Assembly: GCF_033898525.1 (NCBI RefSeq)
Contig: NZ_JAXAFJ010000002.1
Coordinates: 1 to 64,000, forward strand
Length of the DNA stretch: 64,000 nucleotides
Direction of reading: 5' to 3'
Source: Flaviflagellibacter rhizophilus
Lineage (GTDB): Bacteria; Pseudomonadota; Alphaproteobacteria; Rhizobiales; Methylopilaceae
The notes under the pieces: model-generated
Told to the model about the DNA's origin: nothing
What the model saw: only the letters and a program-made list of their open reading frames with translations
Database searches by the model: none
Position numbers and translations under genes: made by a program
In this document: one piece after another, positions 49,399 through 58,961 of the stretch
Layout: the number at the start of each line of letters is the position of its first letter
How positions within the stretch are numbered: the stretch's first letter is position 1

Positions 49399-50154
49399 TC
49401 AGATCTCGTCGCGCCGCATGCGGCCGGCGCGAAAACGAAAGAAGGGGACCGGCAGATCGCGGCTGATTCCCGCTTCTATACGCCGGAATAACTCTTCGAG
49501 GATGACACGCGTAATCGGAAGAAGGTCGAGTTCGTCGGTCTCTTCCCGCGTAAGCCAGCGAAGATCATCCAGTTCGGCATCCGGCCCTGCCGGCAACTCC
49601 CCGCGTGCCGCGACGCTCGCCGCATCGGCGGCAAAGAAGCGGGTGTCGTAGCGGCGGGGCAGGCCGGTGGGCGTTACCGCCCTTGCGATCAGTGCCAGCC
49701 CGGAAAGATCCGGGACAACGGATTCGCCCGCAAACGCAGACCATGACGGTGGTATCCGGCGGCGCTTCCACTCGCCCCGTACGCCAAGGAACAGCCCCGT
49801 CTCTTCGGCCGTCTCGCGAATGGCCGCCGCTGCAAGAGCCTGTGCCCGTTGCAGGCTCAGTCGCGGCGCGCCATTCGTCAGCTTTTGCTGCACATGGGCC
49901 GGCAAGCCATGTGCCAGCTCGATACCGCTGTCCGTGCGTTCCACGCGGCCGCCGGGAAAAACATAGATGCCGGGGAGGAACCGCATGGCCATGTTCCGGC
50001 GCCCCATAAGAACGCGGGGCCCGCTGTCTTCATGCGAAACCAGGATCAGCGAAGCCGCGTCATGGGGACGGCGCTGGGACGGGTGATACGAGGGGGCAGG
50101 TGGGGCGTTGGTCCCTTGGGCGTTTGGCGTTTCCGCCGGTCCGCGCAAGCTCAC
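49399..50154 (-). CDS. Nudix hydrolase
   Basis: 251 residues from the GTG at 50154, which overlaps the DUF983 stop by four bases (GTGA). The Nudix motif core AAAAIRETAEETGLFLG is intact in its REUxEExGU half, though the leading Gly is displaced by an insertion, as in the larger CoA- or nucleoside-diphosphate-type members. FLPGIYVFPGGRVE precedes it. Substrate not predictable; it may cleave a nucleotide derivative. Earlier starts on the same frame would only read through DUF983. Confidence 0.88.
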   Translation of the reverse strand: MSLRGPAETPNAQGTNAPPAPSYHPSQRRPHDAASLILVSHEDSGPRVLMGRRNMAMRFLPGIYVFPGGRVERTDSGIELAHGLPAHVQQKLTNGAPRLSLQRAQALAAAAIRETAEETGLFLGVRGEWKRRRIPPSWSAFAGESVVPDLSGLALIARAVTPTGLPRRYDTRFFAADAASVAARGELPAGPDAELDDLRWLTREETDELDLLPITRVILEELFRRIEAGISRDLPVPFFRFRAGRMRRDEI

Positions 50155-50555
50155 GCGGCTTCCGAACCATGCTGTCCCGGCGCGAAGCCGTGCATGCGCA
50201 GCGCCCATTGCATGCCGACCAGTGCACCCTTCACCACCGGGAGGAGCACGAGCGACATGACGATCGTCATGGGGAGCCAGAGCGCCATGTGCACCCAGAC
50301 TGCCGGCTTCAGCGCCATCTCCACAGCCAGCAGCAAGGCAATGATGATGTGCGCCACGATGAAGATGACGACGTAGGCCGGCGCATCGTCGGCGCGGTGA
50401 TGATGCAGTTCTTCGCCGCAGACGGCGCACTGGTCGACCACCTTGAGATAGCGGCCGAACATTCGCCCTTCGCCGCAATTCGGGCAGCGGCACATGGCTC
50501 CGCGCAGGATACCAGACATCAGCGAACGGTCCCGGGGCGGCGTCTGTTCGCTCAC
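50151..50555 (-). CDS. DUF983 zinc-ribbon membrane protein
   Basis: 134 residues. A zinc-ribbon-like pair Cys24-x2-Cys27 and Cys43-x2-Cys46 (CPNCGEGRMF, then DQCAVCGEE) is followed by two hydrophobic helices (about 60-82 and 88-112). DUF983 proteins are widespread in alphaproteobacteria without a known function. It overlaps both neighbours (rnr and the Nudix gene) by four bases, so all three are translated together. Confidence 0.9.
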   Translation of the reverse strand: MSEQTPPRDRSLMSGILRGAMCRCPNCGEGRMFGRYLKVVDQCAVCGEELHHHRADDAPAYVVIFIVAHIIIALLLAVEMALKPAVWVHMALWLPMTIVMSLVLLPVVKGALVGMQWALRMHGFAPGQHGSEAA

Positions 50556-52816
50556 TGGCGCCTCTTGGTGCGGCGTGGTCGCGGCTCGTTGCCACCGGGG
50601 CGGCGCATGGCGCGCTTTCCACGGCCGGGCGGACGCATGGTGCGGCCCTCGCTGAGCACCTCGAAACGCAGCGCGCCGGCGACGGGGATGGCCTCGACCA
50701 GCTTCACCTCGACATCATCGCCCAGCCGGAACGCCTCGCCGGTGCTCTGGCCGATGAGCGCATGCTGCGCCTCGTCATGCACGTAGTAGTCCCGCCCCAG
50801 TGTCGATGCCGGTATGAACCCGGACGCGCCGGTATCGGCCAGCGTGACGAAGAGGCCGGACCGGGTGACGCCGGAGATGCGTCCGGTGAAGGTTGCGCCG
50901 ATCTGCTCGGCCAGATGATGCGCGATCAGCCGGTCCACCGTGTCGCGCTCGGCCGCCATGGCGCGCCGTTCGGCAGCGGAGATGGCGGTGCCGATCTCGG
51001 CCATGATGGCCGGGGTCATGTGAGCCGGCAGCCCGTCGTCGCCGAAGTCGTGGGCGCGGATCAGCGCCCGGTGCACGATGAGGTCCGCATAGCGACGGAT
51101 CGGCGAGGTGAAGTGCGCGTAGCGGCGCAGGTTCAGGCCGAAATGGCCGTAATTGTCCGCCCCGTACTCCGCCTGCGCCTGCGAGCGCAGCACGACTTGG
51201 TTCACGACCTCGCTGTGCTCGGTGTCGGCCACCTTCGCGAGGATGCGGTTGAAGTTCGCCGGGCGCAGATTCTCGCCCTCGGGAATCGCGATGTCCAGCG
51301 TCTTCAGGAACTCGCGCAGGCCTGCCATCTTCTCGAGCGATGGCGCGTCGTGCACCCGGAAAACAAGCGGCAGCTTCTTCGCCGTCAGAGTCTCCGCCGC
51401 CGCCACATTGGCGAGGATCATGAACTCCTCGATCAGCCGGTGAGCGTCCAGACGCGGAGGGACGATCACCCGGTCGACGCCGCCCTCGGCATTGAGGATG
51501 ATCTTGCGCTCCGGAAGGTCGAGGTCCAGCGGCTGGCGCTGGTCGCGCGCTTTCTTCACGGCGGCGTAGGCAGCCCAGAGCGGCTTCAGGATCGTGTCGA
51601 GGATCGGCCGCGTCGTGTCGTCGGGATGATCGTCGATCGCGGCCTGCGCCTGCTGGTAGGAGAGGCGGGCCGCCGAGCGCATCATCACCCGATGGAAATG
51701 GTGCGACCGCTTCCTGCCCTCGGCATCGATGACCATGCGCACGGCAAGTGCCGGACGGTCCTGCAGGGGACGTAGCGAGCAGAGATCGTTCGAGATCCGC
51801 TCCGGCAGCATCGGCACGACGCGGTCCGGGAAGTAGACCGAATTGCCGCGGGTCAGTGCCTCGCGGTCCAGTGCAGTGCCGGGACGCACATAGGCCGCGA
51901 CATCGGCGATGGCCACGGTGATGACGAAGCCGCCGGGATTGGACGCGTCATCATCCGGCGCTGCGTAGACGGCGTCGTCATGGTCCTTGGCGTCCGCCGG
52001 GTCTATCGTGACGAGAGGCAGGTCCCGCCAGTCCTCGCGGCCCGAGAGCTCCGCAGGCTCTGCCGCATCGGCTTCCGCCAGCACATCGTCCGGGAAGACG
52101 TGCGGAATGTTGTGCGTGTGGATGGCAACGAGGCTGATGGCCTTCTCGCTGTTCAGCGATCCCAGCCGCTCGCGCACGCGCCCGGTCGAATTGCCGTGCC
52201 GGCCTTCGCGCAGCAGGTCGGCGAATACGAGATCGCCATCCTTCGCGCCGCCTTCCTCGCCCGGTGCCACGTCCAGCGCGCGACCGAGCTTCTTCTTGTC
52301 CACCGGCTCGATCCGTCCTCCGCCGCCCTGGTTGGCGCGGAAGATGCCGAGCACGCGCTGGTTCTCGCGGGTGAGGACCTTGATGACGCGTCCAACCGGA
52401 CGATTGTCTTCCTCGCGGGTGCTTTCGATCCGCAGAAGCACGCGGTCACCCAGACCTGGAGCATATTCGGGCTTGTGGCCACGGCGTGGAATGTGGACGA
52501 CGATCTTCGGAGCGGGGCCGTCCCCCTCCCACTCGACCGGGGTGGCGAGCAGTTCGCCATCCTTGTCGCGGCCAGTCACTTCCGCCAGCACGACGCCGGG
52601 CAGGGCGCCCGGAGTGCGCAGCTTCCGGCTCGTGCGCCTCAGCGAGCCTTCGCGTTCCATCTCCTTCAGCAGCGCCTTCAGCGCCACCTTGGCCGCGCCG
52701 CCCTTGATGCCGAAGGCCTTGCCGATATCCCGCTTGCCGGCCTGCCCCGGATTCTGGGCGATGAAGGCGGCGATCTGGTCCTTGCTCGGAAGGTCGGGTG
52801 TGCGGGAGGGGGCCAA
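50552..52816 (-). CDS. rnr: Ribonuclease R
   Basis: 754 residues, a processive 3'-5' exoribonuclease that degrades structured RNA and tmRNA-associated messages. The RNB catalytic domain centre has the aspartate cluster ITIDPADAKDHDDAVYA-type near residue 280; an N-terminal winged-helix region and cold-shock-like domains precede it and an S1 domain (about 640-720) follows, before an Arg-rich tail. Translation starts at TTG 52816, with AAGGAG six bases ahead; no ATG is available. It is downstream of topA by 12 bp. Confidence 0.95.
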   Translation of the reverse strand: MAPSRTPDLPSKDQIAAFIAQNPGQAGKRDIGKAFGIKGGAAKVALKALLKEMEREGSLRRTSRKLRTPGALPGVVLAEVTGRDKDGELLATPVEWEGDGPAPKIVVHIPRRGHKPEYAPGLGDRVLLRIESTREEDNRPVGRVIKVLTRENQRVLGIFRANQGGGGRIEPVDKKKLGRALDVAPGEEGGAKDGDLVFADLLREGRHGNSTGRVRERLGSLNSEKAISLVAIHTHNIPHVFPDDVLAEADAAEPAELSGREDWRDLPLVTIDPADAKDHDDAVYAAPDDDASNPGGFVITVAIADVAAYVRPGTALDREALTRGNSVYFPDRVVPMLPERISNDLCSLRPLQDRPALAVRMVIDAEGRKRSHHFHRVMMRSAARLSYQQAQAAIDDHPDDTTRPILDTILKPLWAAYAAVKKARDQRQPLDLDLPERKIILNAEGGVDRVIVPPRLDAHRLIEEFMILANVAAAETLTAKKLPLVFRVHDAPSLEKMAGLREFLKTLDIAIPEGENLRPANFNRILAKVADTEHSEVVNQVVLRSQAQAEYGADNYGHFGLNLRRYAHFTSPIRRYADLIVHRALIRAHDFGDDGLPAHMTPAIMAEIGTAISAAERRAMAAERDTVDRLIAHHLAEQIGATFTGRISGVTRSGLFVTLADTGASGFIPASTLGRDYYVHDEAQHALIGQSTGEAFRLGDDVEVKLVEAIPVAGALRFEVLSEGRTMRPPGRGKRAMRRPGGNEPRPRRTKRRQ

Positions 52817-52828
52817 TCGTGCTCCTTG

Positions 52829-55483
52829 TCAGTCGCTTGCGGTCGCCACGGCCTTGCGAGCCGCGGGCTTCTTCTTTGCCGGCGCCTTCTTGGCCGCCGC
52901 CTTCTTCGCCGGAGCCTTGCCATTCGCGGCGGCCTTGGCGGGAGCCTTTTTGCGGGCGGGCTTCGCACCGCCGCCGGCCTCCACCTTGGCTGCGATCAGG
53001 GAGACGGCCTCATCCAGCGTGAAGGTCTCCGGGTCGCGGCTCTTGGGTATCGTCGCGTTGATCTTGCCGTGGCTTACATAGGGTCCGAAACGCCCGGCGC
53101 GAAGGGTGACGGCGCCACCTTCGGGATGATCGCCAAGGGTTTTTGCCGGTGTAGAACCGGCGCGGGCGCCTCGGCCGCCGGCAGCCTTTTCGGCCAGCAC
53201 GTCCACGGCGCGGTTGATGCCCACCTCGAAGACCTCCTCGGGCGTCGGCAGGTTCGCGTATTTGCCGTCATGCGAGATGTACGGCCCATAGCGGCCGATG
53301 CCGGCCTGGATCATCTTGCCGGTCTCGGGATGCAGGCCGATGTCGCGAGGCAGCGCCAGCAGCTCGACGGCCCGCTCTAGTGTCATCTCGCCGGGAGCCC
53401 AGCCTTTCGGCAGCGATGCCCGCTTCGGCTTGTCGCCATCGCCCAGCTGCACGTAAGGGCCAAACCGGCCGTCGCGCAGCGTGACGTCGAGCCCGCTCTG
53501 CGGATCCTGGCCCAGAACCTTGTTGCCGTCGCCGCCCACGCCTGCCGTGTCGTCCGCACCGCTTGCCGCGAGCGGCCGCGTGTAGCGGCATTCCGGATAG
53601 TTCGAGCAGCCGATGAAGGCTCCAAACTTGCTGGTCTTCAGCGAAAGCCGGCCGGTGCCGCAGACCTGGCATGTGCGCGGGTCGCCGCCGTCTGCGCGGG
53701 GCGGGAAGATATGCGGGCCGAGAACCTCGTTGAGGGAGTCCAGTACCTCGGTGGTGCGCAGTTCCTTGGTGCCCGCGATCGCCGCTGCGAAATCGCGCCA
53801 GAAGTCCCGCAGCACTTCTTTCCAGTCGAGCTCGTTGTCGGAGATGAGATCGAGCTTTTCCTCGAGGCTGGCCGTGAAGTCATACTCCACGTAGCGGCGG
53901 AAGAAGCTTTCGAGGAATGCCGTCAGCAGGCGTCCCGTGTCTTGCGGAACGAGGCGCTTCTTGTCGATCTCCACATAGCCGCGGTCGCGCAGCACACCGA
54001 GCGTGGCCGCATAGGTGGAGGGACGCCCGATGCCGAGCTCCTCCATCTTCTTCACGAGGCTTGCTTCCGTGTAGCGGGGCGGCGGCTCTGTGAAGTGCTG
54101 GGTCGAGGCAATCCCACGGTTCTCAAGCCGCTCATGCGCGGCAAGGATGGGCAGCCGGCGGCTGTCCTCGTCCTCGGAATCGTCGTCGCGGCCTTCCTGG
54201 TACAGCGCGAGGAAGCCATCGAAGGTGATGACCGTGCCCGAGGCGCGCAGCTCAAGGCCGCGACCACCAGCATGGGCCACGATCTCGGCCGTGGTGCGCT
54301 CCACCTCGGCGGATTCCATCTGGCTGGCGACGGTGCGCTTCCAGATCAGCTCGTAGAGCGCGAGTTGCTCCTTATCGAGATATTGCCGCACATCCTGCGG
54401 ACGGCGCGACACATCGGTCGGCCGGATCGCCTCATGGGCTTCCTGCGCGTTCTTGGCCTTGGTCTTGTAGACGCGCGGCGCACCCGGCAGGTAGCGGCGG
54501 TCATAGCTGCGGCCGATGAAGGAACGCACCTGCGTGACTGCTTCCGGTGCGATCTGCACGCCGTCGGTACGCATATAGGTGATGAGGCCGACGGTCTCGC
54601 CGCCGATGTCCACGCCCTCGTAGAGCCGCTGCGCGGTGCGCATCGCGTTGGTGGCGGACAGGCCGAGCTTGCGGGAGGCTTCCTGCTGAAGCGTCGAGGT
54701 GGTGAAGGGCGGCTGCGGATGCCGCTTGCCGGGCTTTGCCTCCACCGAGGCTACGGAGAAGTCGGCAAAGTCGAGCGCGCGCTTGAAGGCCGCCGCTTCA
54801 TCGCCGGAGTTGATGCCGAGCCGTGAGATCTTCTTGCCGTCGGCACCCACAAGGCGCGCCTCGAACGGCTCCCCCTTGGTGTTGGCAAGGGTCGCCACCA
54901 GAGACCAGTATTCCTGTTTGACGAACGTCTCGATGTCGCGTTCGCGGTCGCAGACCAGGCGCAGCGCCACGCTTTGCACACGGCCTGCCGAGCGCGCGCC
55001 CGGCAGCTTGCGCCACAGCACCGGCGACAGGGTGAAGCCCACCAGATAATCGAGCGCGCGGCGAGCCAGATAGGCGTCTACCAGAGCAGTGTCGATCTCG
55101 CGCGGCGCCTTCATGGCGTCGAGAACCGACTGCTTTGTGATGGCGTTGAAGACCACGCGCTGGACCGTCTGGCCTTTGAGCGCCTTCTTCTCCCGCAGCA
55201 CTTCGAGCACGTGCCAGGAAATGGCTTCGCCTTCGCGATCAGGGTCGGTTGCGAGAATCAGGCGATCGGCGCCGCGGACAGCGCGGGTGATATCCGCCAG
55301 ACGCTTCTGCGCCTTGGCGTCGACTTCCCACAGCATGTGGAAGTCCTGCTCGGGATCGACGGAGCCGTCCTTGGCGGGCAGGTCGCGCACATGCCCATAG
55401 GACGCCAGCACCTCATAACCGGAGCCAAGATATTTATTGATCGTCTTGGCTTTCGCCGGGGACTCGACGATGACGAGATCCAT
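52829..55483 (-). CDS. topA: DNA topoisomerase I
   Basis: 884 residues, relaxing negative supercoils. The TOPRIM domain (LVIVESPAKAKTINKYLG, then ILATDPDREGEAISWH) precedes the catalytic Tyr303 in GLITYMRTDG. One intact zinc finger (CQVCGTG..CSNYPEC, about residue 600) follows, and then three repeats of a degenerate TopA C-terminal motif (RFGPYVxxGD-like). The last 50 residues are a Lys/Ala/Pro-rich tail, as in other alphaproteobacteria. It is followed by rnr. Confidence 0.97.
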   Translation of the reverse strand: MDLVIVESPAKAKTINKYLGSGYEVLASYGHVRDLPAKDGSVDPEQDFHMLWEVDAKAQKRLADITRAVRGADRLILATDPDREGEAISWHVLEVLREKKALKGQTVQRVVFNAITKQSVLDAMKAPREIDTALVDAYLARRALDYLVGFTLSPVLWRKLPGARSAGRVQSVALRLVCDRERDIETFVKQEYWSLVATLANTKGEPFEARLVGADGKKISRLGINSGDEAAAFKRALDFADFSVASVEAKPGKRHPQPPFTTSTLQQEASRKLGLSATNAMRTAQRLYEGVDIGGETVGLITYMRTDGVQIAPEAVTQVRSFIGRSYDRRYLPGAPRVYKTKAKNAQEAHEAIRPTDVSRRPQDVRQYLDKEQLALYELIWKRTVASQMESAEVERTTAEIVAHAGGRGLELRASGTVITFDGFLALYQEGRDDDSEDEDSRRLPILAAHERLENRGIASTQHFTEPPPRYTEASLVKKMEELGIGRPSTYAATLGVLRDRGYVEIDKKRLVPQDTGRLLTAFLESFFRRYVEYDFTASLEEKLDLISDNELDWKEVLRDFWRDFAAAIAGTKELRTTEVLDSLNEVLGPHIFPPRADGGDPRTCQVCGTGRLSLKTSKFGAFIGCSNYPECRYTRPLAASGADDTAGVGGDGNKVLGQDPQSGLDVTLRDGRFGPYVQLGDGDKPKRASLPKGWAPGEMTLERAVELLALPRDIGLHPETGKMIQAGIGRYGPYISHDGKYANLPTPEEVFEVGINRAVDVLAEKAAGGRGARAGSTPAKTLGDHPEGGAVTLRAGRFGPYVSHGKINATIPKSRDPETFTLDEAVSLIAAKVEAGGGAKPARKKAPAKAAANGKAPAKKAAAKKAPAKKKPAARKAVATASD

Positions 55484-55591
55484 GGATGCCTGTCGGGAGA
55501 GGTGAGATCAAAGCGCCGGGTGGCGCGGCGAGAACATGGGGAAGCGGCCGCGGCAAGTCAAACCGCGCCTCTGTCGTGAAGCCGAATGCAT

Positions 55592-55684
55592 GTTCAGGTT
55601 GTGTTTAGTAGATATTGCAATCAGCGCGAAAGGGAGCTAACCCTCTGATAGTGGGGCAGTTCAGGATTTATTCCGGTTGCAATC
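55592..55684. repeat. Paired direct repeats upstream of the 58-residue gene
   Basis: GTTCAGG occurs at 55592-55598 and 55659-55665; TTGCAATC occurs at 55615-55622 and 55677-55684. Both pairs keep the same order, with 23 and 18 bases between starts. They occupy the 236-bp gap between topA and the small gene at 55720. They may be protein-binding sites or remnants of a short duplication; evidence is weak. Confidence 0.35.
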
Positions 55685-55719
55685 GCGATCCGGGCTGGGC
55701 CAGCTGATGGGGAGCTACC

Positions 55720-55896
55720 ATGAACACGGACAACAGGGTCGGTTCCATGATCTCGCCTGTGCAGACGGCGGAATATGTGGCGGAGATGTCGAGCCAGCTA
55801 TCCGCGCTTGCCAGTAAATCCGGACTGGATGTGGTTGCTTATCTGCTTGAGCTGGCGCGGCTCGAAGCAGAAGAAAATGCCAAGGCAATCCGCTGA
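55720..55896 (+). CDS. Small protein of unknown function, 58 residues
   Basis: It starts MNTDNRVGSMISPVQTAEYV at ATG 55720, with GGGGAG six bases upstream, and ends at TGA 55894-55896. It is soluble: residues 17-58 look like two amphipathic helices (AEYVAEMSSQLSALASKS and VVAYLLELARLEAEENAKA). I recall similar short proteins in Hyphomicrobiales but no function. It is the only plus-strand gene between rpmG and pyrB, transcribed against its neighbours, which argues for independent expression. Its stop lies eight bases from the dprA stop. Confidence 0.75.
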   Translation: MNTDNRVGSMISPVQTAEYVAEMSSQLSALASKSGLDVVAYLLELARLEAEENAKAIR

Positions 55897-55904
55897 GGTC
55901 GCCT

Positions 55905-57026
55905 TCAGATCAGGCTGATTCGACCATTTCCGTGGCGCTCCAGCCGTCCTGCAAGCTCAAGCTCAAGCAGCGACATTTGCACATCGCGGGCGGAAGAGCC
56001 GGATAGCCGTACAAGATCGTCCACATCGCAGGGCGAGGGGCCGAGTAGCCCCTCGATCCGGCTCCGCACCTCGCCATCCTCGTTCCATGCGGGGCTGACC
56101 TGACCACCTTCGGAGAAGCTGGTTTCGAACAGATCGGGTTGATGCCTCAGGCCCGGGCTTAGTGCTTCCACGACATGCTCGGCGCAGGTGATCAGCGTCG
56201 CTCCGTCGCGCAGCAGGCGGTTCGAACCTTCGCAGCGCGGGTCCAGCGGAGATCCCGGCGCAGCCATTACCTCGCGGCCGATCTCGTTCGCCAGCCGTGC
56301 AGTGATCAGCGAGCCCGAGCGCATGGCCGCCTCGACGATCACCGTGCCCATGGAAAGGCCGGCGATGATGCGGTTGCGCCGGGGGAAGTCGCGGGCGCGA
56401 GGCTCCCATCCCAGAGGCATCTCCGTCACTGCGGCACCCCCCTCAAGCACGCGGGCGAGCAGTGGAATGTGCTCCGGCGGGTAGATGCTGTCCGCACCTC
56501 CTGCCAGAACGGCGACGGTGCCGGTGGATAGGCTTGCCTCATGCGCCGCAGCGTCGATGCCACGGGCAAGACCCGACGTGATGCAAAAGCCTGCGCGGCC
56601 AAGATCCATCGCAAGCCGCGCGGCAAAGGTCCGCCCGGCAGCCGACGCGTTGCGTGCGCCCACGATGGACACCGACGGCTGCACAAAAACCGCGCTGCTT
56701 CCAATCACCGTCAGCAGTGGAGGGGCGCCTTCCATCTGGGCCAGCACTGCCGGGTAATCCGGCTCACCAAGTGCGATCACGCGGCCGCGGATGCGCGCCA
56801 GCCCTGCCAGTTCCCGCTCCGCGTCTGCACGTGAGCAGAGCCGGAGCTGCCGCGTGGCGCCGCCGCGACGCGCAAGATCCGGCAAGGCGGCGAGTGCCTC
56901 GCCCGCGCCGCCGAACTGGTTCAGGAGGGTCCGGAATGTGCGGGCGCCGACATTCTCGGACCGGATCAACCTCAGCCAGCTCAGCCGTTGCTCATCGGAC
57001 AGCGCGAGGCCGAAGGATGGTGGCAA
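55905..57026 (-). CDS. dprA: DNA-processing protein DprA
   Basis: 373 residues. The SAM-like N-terminus (residues 1-80) precedes the extended Rossmann fold with SIVGARNAS (120-128), SGLARGIDAAAHEASL (151-166), VLAGGADSIYPPEH and the C-terminal winged-helix domain (about 300-373). DprA loads RecA on incoming single-stranded DNA; it is present in most alphaproteobacteria even where competence is unknown. It starts with TTG three bases behind the plsY stop. Confidence 0.94.
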   Translation of the reverse strand: MPPSFGLALSDEQRLSWLRLIRSENVGARTFRTLLNQFGGAGEALAALPDLARRGGATRQLRLCSRADAERELAGLARIRGRVIALGEPDYPAVLAQMEGAPPLLTVIGSSAVFVQPSVSIVGARNASAAGRTFAARLAMDLGRAGFCITSGLARGIDAAAHEASLSTGTVAVLAGGADSIYPPEHIPLLARVLEGGAAVTEMPLGWEPRARDFPRRNRIIAGLSMGTVIVEAAMRSGSLITARLANEIGREVMAAPGSPLDPRCEGSNRLLRDGATLITCAEHVVEALSPGLRHQPDLFETSFSEGGQVSPAWNEDGEVRSRIEGLLGPSPCDVDDLVRLSGSSARDVQMSLLELELAGRLERHGNGRISLI

Positions 57027-57029
57027 GAC

Positions 57030-57656
57030 TCAGACGCTCTCGGTCTGGCGCGTCTTGCTGCCGATCTTTGTCTCGGTGCCAGCCATCAAGCGACGGATAT
57101 TGGCATGATGCTTGACGAAGATCAGCACCGCCAGGATCAGGAACAGCACCGAAACCGACGCCGGCTTTCCCAGCCACAATATCAGAGGAGTCGCGGCCGC
57201 AGCGACGAGCGCGGAAAGCGATGAGAAGCGGGTGAGCCATGCAGTCGTCAGCCATATGGCAGCGAAAGCGATGGCAGACGGCCAGCTGAACGCGATCAGC
57301 AGGCCGATGAATGTCGCGACACCCTTGCCGCCCCGGAATCCGAGCCACACAGGAAAAAGATGGCCGATGAACGCGCCCAGGGCGGCGGCGATGGCCGCCT
57401 CGGGGCCCCACATCGCAGCAATCAGCACCGCGACAGTGCCCTTCAGCGCATCGCAGAGAAGCGTCGCGGCAGCCAAGTCCTTCCGGCCCGTCCTCAGCAC
57501 ATTCGTGGCGCCGATATTGTTGGAACCGATGCTTCGGATATCCCCCAGCCCTGCGGCGCGGGTCAGCAGCCAGCCGAACGGGACCGAGCCGAGCACGTAG
57601 CCGAAGGCGAGAGCAGCAAAGAGGAGAGGCAGCGAGAGGTCAGCCAAATCGGGCAC
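57030..57656 (-). CDS. plsY: Acyl-phosphate glycerol-3-phosphate acyltransferase PlsY
   Basis: 208 residues with five membrane segments; makes lysophosphatidate from acyl-phosphate and glycerol 3-phosphate. The three family motifs are GSVPFGWLLTRAAG, GSNNIGATNVLRTGRKD and GFRGGKGVATFIG, all present. The phosphate donor is made by PlsX, which is not in this window. GTG start at 57656. It is part of a minus-strand block pyrB-pyrC-plsY-dprA. Confidence 0.94.
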   Translation of the reverse strand: MPDLADLSLPLLFAALAFGYVLGSVPFGWLLTRAAGLGDIRSIGSNNIGATNVLRTGRKDLAAATLLCDALKGTVAVLIAAMWGPEAAIAAALGAFIGHLFPVWLGFRGGKGVATFIGLLIAFSWPSAIAFAAIWLTTAWLTRFSSLSALVAAAATPLILWLGKPASVSVLFLILAVLIFVKHHANIRRLMAGTETKIGSKTRQTESV

Positions 57657-57677
57657 CGGGAGGTGGGTTGCGCGAGA

Positions 57678-58961
57678 CTATTGATACACCGTTCGACCGG
57701 CGACAAGCGTCCTGAGCACGACGCCCTCCAGCCGTGCCTCGTCGAAGGGCGTGTTCTTGGACTTTGAGTGAAGATTTCTGGGATCGAGCACGAAGGGCCG
57801 TTCCGGGTCAAAGAGGACGAGATCGGCGGGAGCGCCCCTGACCAATCGCCCGCCCGGAAGGCCGAGCAGGTCCGCCGGGCGCGTGGACAGCGAGCGCAGC
57901 AGGTGCGGAAGGCTCAGATGGCCGGCATTCACCAGCCGGAGCCCTGCGCTCAGCATTGTCTCCAGCCCCAGCGCTCCATCCGACGATTCCGCGAATGGCT
58001 GCCGCTTCTGCTCCACGTCCTGCGGATTGTGATCGGAGACCACGATGTCGATGAGCCCTTCCGCCAGCGCCTCGGCGAGCGCCTGCCGGTCCTCCTCGGC
58101 GCGAAGCGGCGGGGAGACCTTGAAGAAGGTGCGGTAGTCGCCGATGTCCGTTTCGTTGAAGGACAGGTGGTTGATCGAGGTGCCGCAGGTAAACGGCAGC
58201 CCTGCCTCTTTCGCGCGGCGGGCAATCTCTATCGAATCCCGGCATGTGATGATGGCGGCATGGTAGCGGCTGCGCGTCATGCGGACGAGGCGCACGTCGC
58301 GCTCCAGCATGATGGCTTCAGCCTCTGCCGGCCTTCCCGACAAACCAAGCCGGCTGCAATATTCGCCCGCATTCATCACGCCCGTTCCGGCAAGGTCCGG
58401 ATCCTCGGTGTGATGGACGATCAGGGCGTCGAAATCCCGCGCATAGGTGAGAGCGCGGGTCATAACCCGGGCATTCGCAACCGAGCGCGCGCCATCGGTG
58501 AAGCAAACGGCGCCGGCCAGTTTCAGGAGGCCGATCTCCGTCATCTCCTGACCGCGCAGTCCCTTGGTCAGGGCAGCGGCGGGATGAAGGTTCACCACGG
58601 AATTGTCCCGTGCCCGGCGCAGCAGGTAGTCGACGATCGCGGGATCGTCGATCACGGGATCGGTGTCCGGCATGCACACCACGGTGGTGACGCCACCAGC
58701 GGCGGCGGCAAGACTGCCGGAGCGTATGGTCTCGCGGTGCTCCGCCCCGGGCTCGCCGAAGAAGGCCCGCATGTCGACGAGGCCCGGCGAGAGAGCCGCG
58801 CCGCCGCAGTCCACGATCTCCGCACCCTCTGGAGCGGTGGCGAGGTTGGGGCCAAGGTCGGCGATGACTCCATCCTGGATGAGAAGCGCCCCGCGCGTAT
58901 CAGTTCCGCCGGCCGGATCGATCAGGCGGGCATTTCGCAGGAGGAGGGGACGTTCGCTCAT
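57678..58961 (-). CDS. pyrC: Dihydroorotase-family protein PyrC, metal ligands lost (probable PyrX-type subunit)
   Basis: 427 residues of the class I dihydroorotase fold, overlapping pyrB by four bases. In active enzymes the first metal pair is HxH in a GLVDMHVHxREPG context; here it is GLVDMRAFFGEPG (Arg65, Phe67). The second pair HxxH is His234/Ile237 (RYHAAIITC), and the DHAPH motif reads DHNPQ (Asp310 kept). The protein is therefore likely inactive and may serve as a structural partner of PyrB, as PyrC' does in Pseudomonas. Another dihydroorotase would then be needed elsewhere. Confidence 0.9.
   Translation of the reverse strand: MSERPLLLRNARLIDPAGGTDTRGALLIQDGVIADLGPNLATAPEGAEIVDCGGAALSPGLVDMRAFFGEPGAEHRETIRSGSLAAAAGGVTTVVCMPDTDPVIDDPAIVDYLLRRARDNSVVNLHPAAALTKGLRGQEMTEIGLLKLAGAVCFTDGARSVANARVMTRALTYARDFDALIVHHTEDPDLAGTGVMNAGEYCSRLGLSGRPAEAEAIMLERDVRLVRMTRSRYHAAIITCRDSIEIARRAKEAGLPFTCGTSINHLSFNETDIGDYRTFFKVSPPLRAEEDRQALAEALAEGLIDIVVSDHNPQDVEQKRQPFAESSDGALGLETMLSAGLRLVNAGHLSLPHLLRSLSTRPADLLGLPGGRLVRGAPADLVLFDPERPFVLDPRNLHSKSKNTPFDEARLEGVVLRTLVAGRTVYQ

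Noticed and set aside
50155..50622. In-frame extension of the Nudix protein upstream of 50154
   Set aside because: The extension is an out-of-frame reading of DUF983 and rnr. The GTG at 50154 overlaps the DUF983 stop, matching the other junctions of the operon.
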